This document shows, one piece after another, positions 62,499-64,000 of a DNA stretch of 64,000 nt. Source of the stretch: Dethiosulfatarculus sandiegensis. GTDB taxonomy: Bacteria > Desulfobacterota > Desulfarculia > Desulfarculales > Desulfarculaceae. Location of the stretch: contig NZ_AZAC01000056.1 in the NCBI RefSeq assembly GCF_000931935.2, positions 186,001-250,000 of the forward strand. Direction: 5' to 3'. The position numbers and the translations under genes were made by a program. Position 1 is the first letter of the stretch, and every line of letters starts with the position of its first letter. Below the pieces are notes generated by a model. The model was given only the letters and a program-made list of their open reading frames with translations, ran no database searches and was not told the origin of the DNA.

Positions 62499-62537
62499 GC
62501 TTGATAATTTTTGCCGTTACAGCAAAAATTATCAAGC
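62499..62537 (+). promoter_or_regulatory. 16-bp hairpin at the 5' end of the infC transcript
   Basis: A perfect 16-bp AT-rich stem (62499-62514 with 62522-62537) with a 7-nt loop. With the promoter at 62480 it would form the very start of the mRNA, where it could protect the end or regulate, or end thrS transcripts. Confidence 0.6.
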
Positions 62538-62584
62538 TTGTGGTGTGTTTTATTATTTAAACCTAGGATAAGGAGGAAAGGGCC

Positions 62585-63097
62585 ATAGCCAAGCAACAGC
62601 GCGTTAGGGTGAATAACATGATCAAGTCGCCCATGGTGCGCCTGATTAACGCCGAGGGTGAACAGGCAGGCATCGTTTCCATTGAGGATGCCAACAGATT
62701 GGCTCACGATGCCGGTCTGGACCTTGTGGAGGTTGCTCCCAACGCCGACCCGCCGGTCTGCCGTGTAATGGACTACGGTAAGTATAAGTACCAGCAGGCT
62801 AAAAAGGCGCAAGAGGGGAAAAAGAAACAGGCGCAGACTCAGGTCAAGGAGATGAAGTTCAGGCCTAAAATTGCAGACCATGACTTCAACTTCAAAATGC
62901 GTAAGGTGCTCACCTTCCTGGAGGAACACAACCGAGTCAAGGTCTCGGTGCAGTTCAGGGGCAGGGAAATCGCCTACAAGGACTCCGGCAGGCAGCTATT
63001 GGAAAGAGTCGCCCAGGAAGCCGAGGATCTTGCCGTGGTGGTGGCGATGCCCAAGATGGAAGGTCGCTTTATGACCATGGTGCTGGCACCCAGATAG
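62585..63097 (+). CDS. infC: Translation initiation factor IF-3, AUA start
   Basis: 170 aa. The family start follows AGGAGG (62571-62576) by 8 nt, and the first codon there is ATA, giving AKQQRVRVNNMIKSPMVRLIN, as expected for IF-3. The GTG at 62609 and later ATG would cut off the N-terminal domain and lack a site. Domains: N-domain with GEQAGIVSIEDANRLA; C-domain with EMKFRPKIADHDFNFKMRKVLTFLEEHNRVKVSVQFRGREI. E. coli infC uses AUU for autocontrol; AUA would serve the same purpose. IF-3 keeps 30S subunits free and checks the start codon. Confidence 0.93.
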   Translation: MAKQQRVRVNNMIKSPMVRLINAEGEQAGIVSIEDANRLAHDAGLDLVEVAPNADPPVCRVMDYGKYKYQQAKKAQEGKKKQAQTQVKEMKFRPKIADHDFNFKMRKVLTFLEEHNRVKVSVQFRGREIAYKDSGRQLLERVAQEAEDLAVVVAMPKMEGRFMTMVLAPR

Positions 63098-63160
63098 GTT
63101 TTTTGCCGAAAAAAAACGGTGGTTTTTTCTCAATTGCTGGCAAGCTTTAGCCCGGTGCCG

Positions 63161-63166
63161 TATAAT
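63161..63166 (+). promoter_or_regulatory. -10-like element before rpmI
   Basis: TATAAT without a clear -35 box, 115 bp before rpmI. The following leader (63171-63280) can form small hairpins (CCCTT/AAGGG, GTGC/GCAC) and could be an L20-binding leader, but this is not shown. Confidence 0.3.
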
Positions 63167-63280
63167 GCAACCCTTGCCCAGCGATAAGGGTGGTGTGTCT
63201 TTTGTGCGGTGATTGCACCCGGCGCATACTACTATGGTCCCTTCTTTAGTTAGCTGCGGCCCTTTATAACGGAGTTTAAA

Positions 63281-63478
63281 ATGCCCAAGATTAAAACCAA
63301 TCGTGCAGCGGCCAAGCGCTTCAAGGTTACGGGAAAAGGCAAGTTGAAAAGGAACAAGGCCTATGCCAGCCACCTGCTCAACTGCAAAAGCCCCAAGCAA
63401 AAACGCAACCTGCGCAAAAGCGCCATCGTGGACGCCACTAATTCCAAGGGATTGCGCAGACTGCTGCCCAATCTGTAG
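63281..63478 (+). CDS. rpmI: 50S ribosomal protein L35
   Basis: 65 aa, normal size: [42 protein letters not shown]-type sequence with high Lys/Arg content, ending GLRRLLPNL. It sits between infC and rplT in the universal order. GGAG lies before the ATG. Confidence 0.96.
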   Translation: MPKIKTNRAAAKRFKVTGKGKLKRNKAYASHLLNCKSPKQKRNLRKSAIVDATNSKGLRRLLPNL

Positions 63479-63506
63479 ATTTTTGCGAGTTTAGGAGATA
63501 TAGACA

Positions 63507-63857
63507 ATGCCCAGAGCAAAACGCGGTTTCAAGGCCAGAAGGCGCCGCAATAAAGTTCTGAAACAGGCCCGCGGGTTCCGTGGCGCCAGGGGAAGGCTCT
63601 TCCGTATCGCCACCGAGAGCGTGGACCGGGCCATGTCCTTTGCCTACCGCGACCGGAAAGTCAAAAAACGCGATTTCAGGCGTCTTTGGATTGTCCGGAT
63701 CAACGCTGCCGTGCGCGAGCACGATCTGAGCTATTCCCGATTTATCGGCGGCCTTAAAAAGGCCAATGTCGAATTGGATCGGAAAATCTTGGCCGACCTG
63801 GCTGTCAGTGACCCCGCCGGATTCGCTGCCGTAGCCGTCCTGGCCAAAGAGGCTTAA
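63507..63857 (+). CDS. rplT: 50S ribosomal protein L20
   Basis: 116 aa, full length. [24 protein letters not shown] is the conserved basic N-terminal arm, followed by [40 protein letters not shown]. It binds 23S rRNA early in assembly and often represses its own operon in bacteria. An AGGAG site precedes the ATG. A perfect palindrome lies 85 bp downstream. Confidence 0.97.
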   Translation: MPRAKRGFKARRRRNKVLKQARGFRGARGRLFRIATESVDRAMSFAYRDRKVKKRDFRRLWIVRINAAVREHDLSYSRFIGGLKKANVELDRKILADLAVSDPAGFAAVAVLAKEA

Positions 63858-63942
63858 GCCAGACAGCGCCGCAAGGGCTTCCCAAGAGGGTGGTCTTTTT
63901 CGCCAAAAGGGCAACCGGAAAAATGCTTGGCTACCCGCACTG

Positions 63943-63972
63943 AGGCTCATGAACCGATCGGTTCATGAGCCT
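63943..63972. repeat. Perfect 30-bp palindrome downstream of rplT
   Basis: Positions 63943-63972 form a symmetric palindrome centred on CGATCG, with arms AGGCTCATGAACCGA and its complement. There is no loop and no T-run, so it looks as much like an operator as a terminator. In most genomes pheS follows rplT; the window ends before it. Confidence 0.9.
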
Positions 63973-64000
63973 TGGCATAAGGCTTCTGAAAAATGGCCTC

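Overview
The window looks like a chromosomal segment of a Gram-negative anaerobe, most plausibly a member of the Desulfobacterota (former Deltaproteobacteria). The cell-envelope genes (LptD, GmhA, a NagZ/MurU/AmgK-type murein recycling set, periplasmic binding proteins) require an outer membrane. The mix of a HemC-CobA-HemD fusion, a TAXI-type TRAP transporter with fused membrane subunits, LarC and a TIGR04076-like small protein fits anaerobic delta-type bacteria. This assignment is an inference from gene content; there is no 16S gene in the window.

Region 1 (1-16 kb) is a surface-polysaccharide region. It opens with visibly AT-rich DNA carrying a tandem-domain glycosyltransferase and a six-helix ABC-exporter-like membrane protein without an ATPase domain. 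Next come a UDP-GlcNAc 2-epimerase-family gene (plus strand) and, on the minus strand, an aminotransferase, a UDP-GlcNAc 6-dehydrogenase and a 3-dehydrogenase/N-acetyltransferase fusion. Together these four genes match the five steps of the WbpA-B-E-D-I route to UDP-ManNAc3NAcA. A 2.4-kb stretch without recognisable genes follows, holding 4.5 copies of a 40-bp tandem repeat. Two GT4 glycosyltransferases and a UDP-sulfoquinovose synthase homologue close the region.

Region 2 (16-25 kb) is transport: a sugar-type ABC importer (binding protein, two permeases, ATPase) and a TAXI-TRAP system with a universal stress protein. A small TIGR04076-like gene lies between them. Region 3 (25-32 kb) holds lon (behind a perfectly duplicated 40-bp promoter-containing unit), larC, and a zinc uptake operon znuA-znuC-znuB-zur with a candidate operator.

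Region 4 (32-43 kb) runs first on the minus strand (MBL hydrolase, GNAT acetyltransferase, TPR protein, FliD-like protein, NagZ, lipoprotein). It then runs on the plus strand as a tight chain murU-amgK-der, followed by gmhA and an unrecognised gene coupled to it. Region 5 (43-64 kb) is mostly housekeeping on the plus strand: FmdB-type zinc ribbon, hemC-cobA-hemD, a UvrD/PcrA helicase, folC, lptD, rplM-rpsI, argC, truA, an RmlA-like gene, mutL-miaA, a FlgT-like exported protein, tRNA-Val(GAC), thrS and infC-rpmI-rplT. infC appears to start at AUA.

No insertion sequence, CRISPR array, prophage or integrase was recognised. The most interesting observations are the NBD-less exporter-like protein, the compact WbpBD pathway, the UDP-sulfoquinovose synthase, the triple tetrapyrrole fusion, the gmhA-coupled unknown gene, the orphan FliD-like protein, and several unusually long perfect palindromes.
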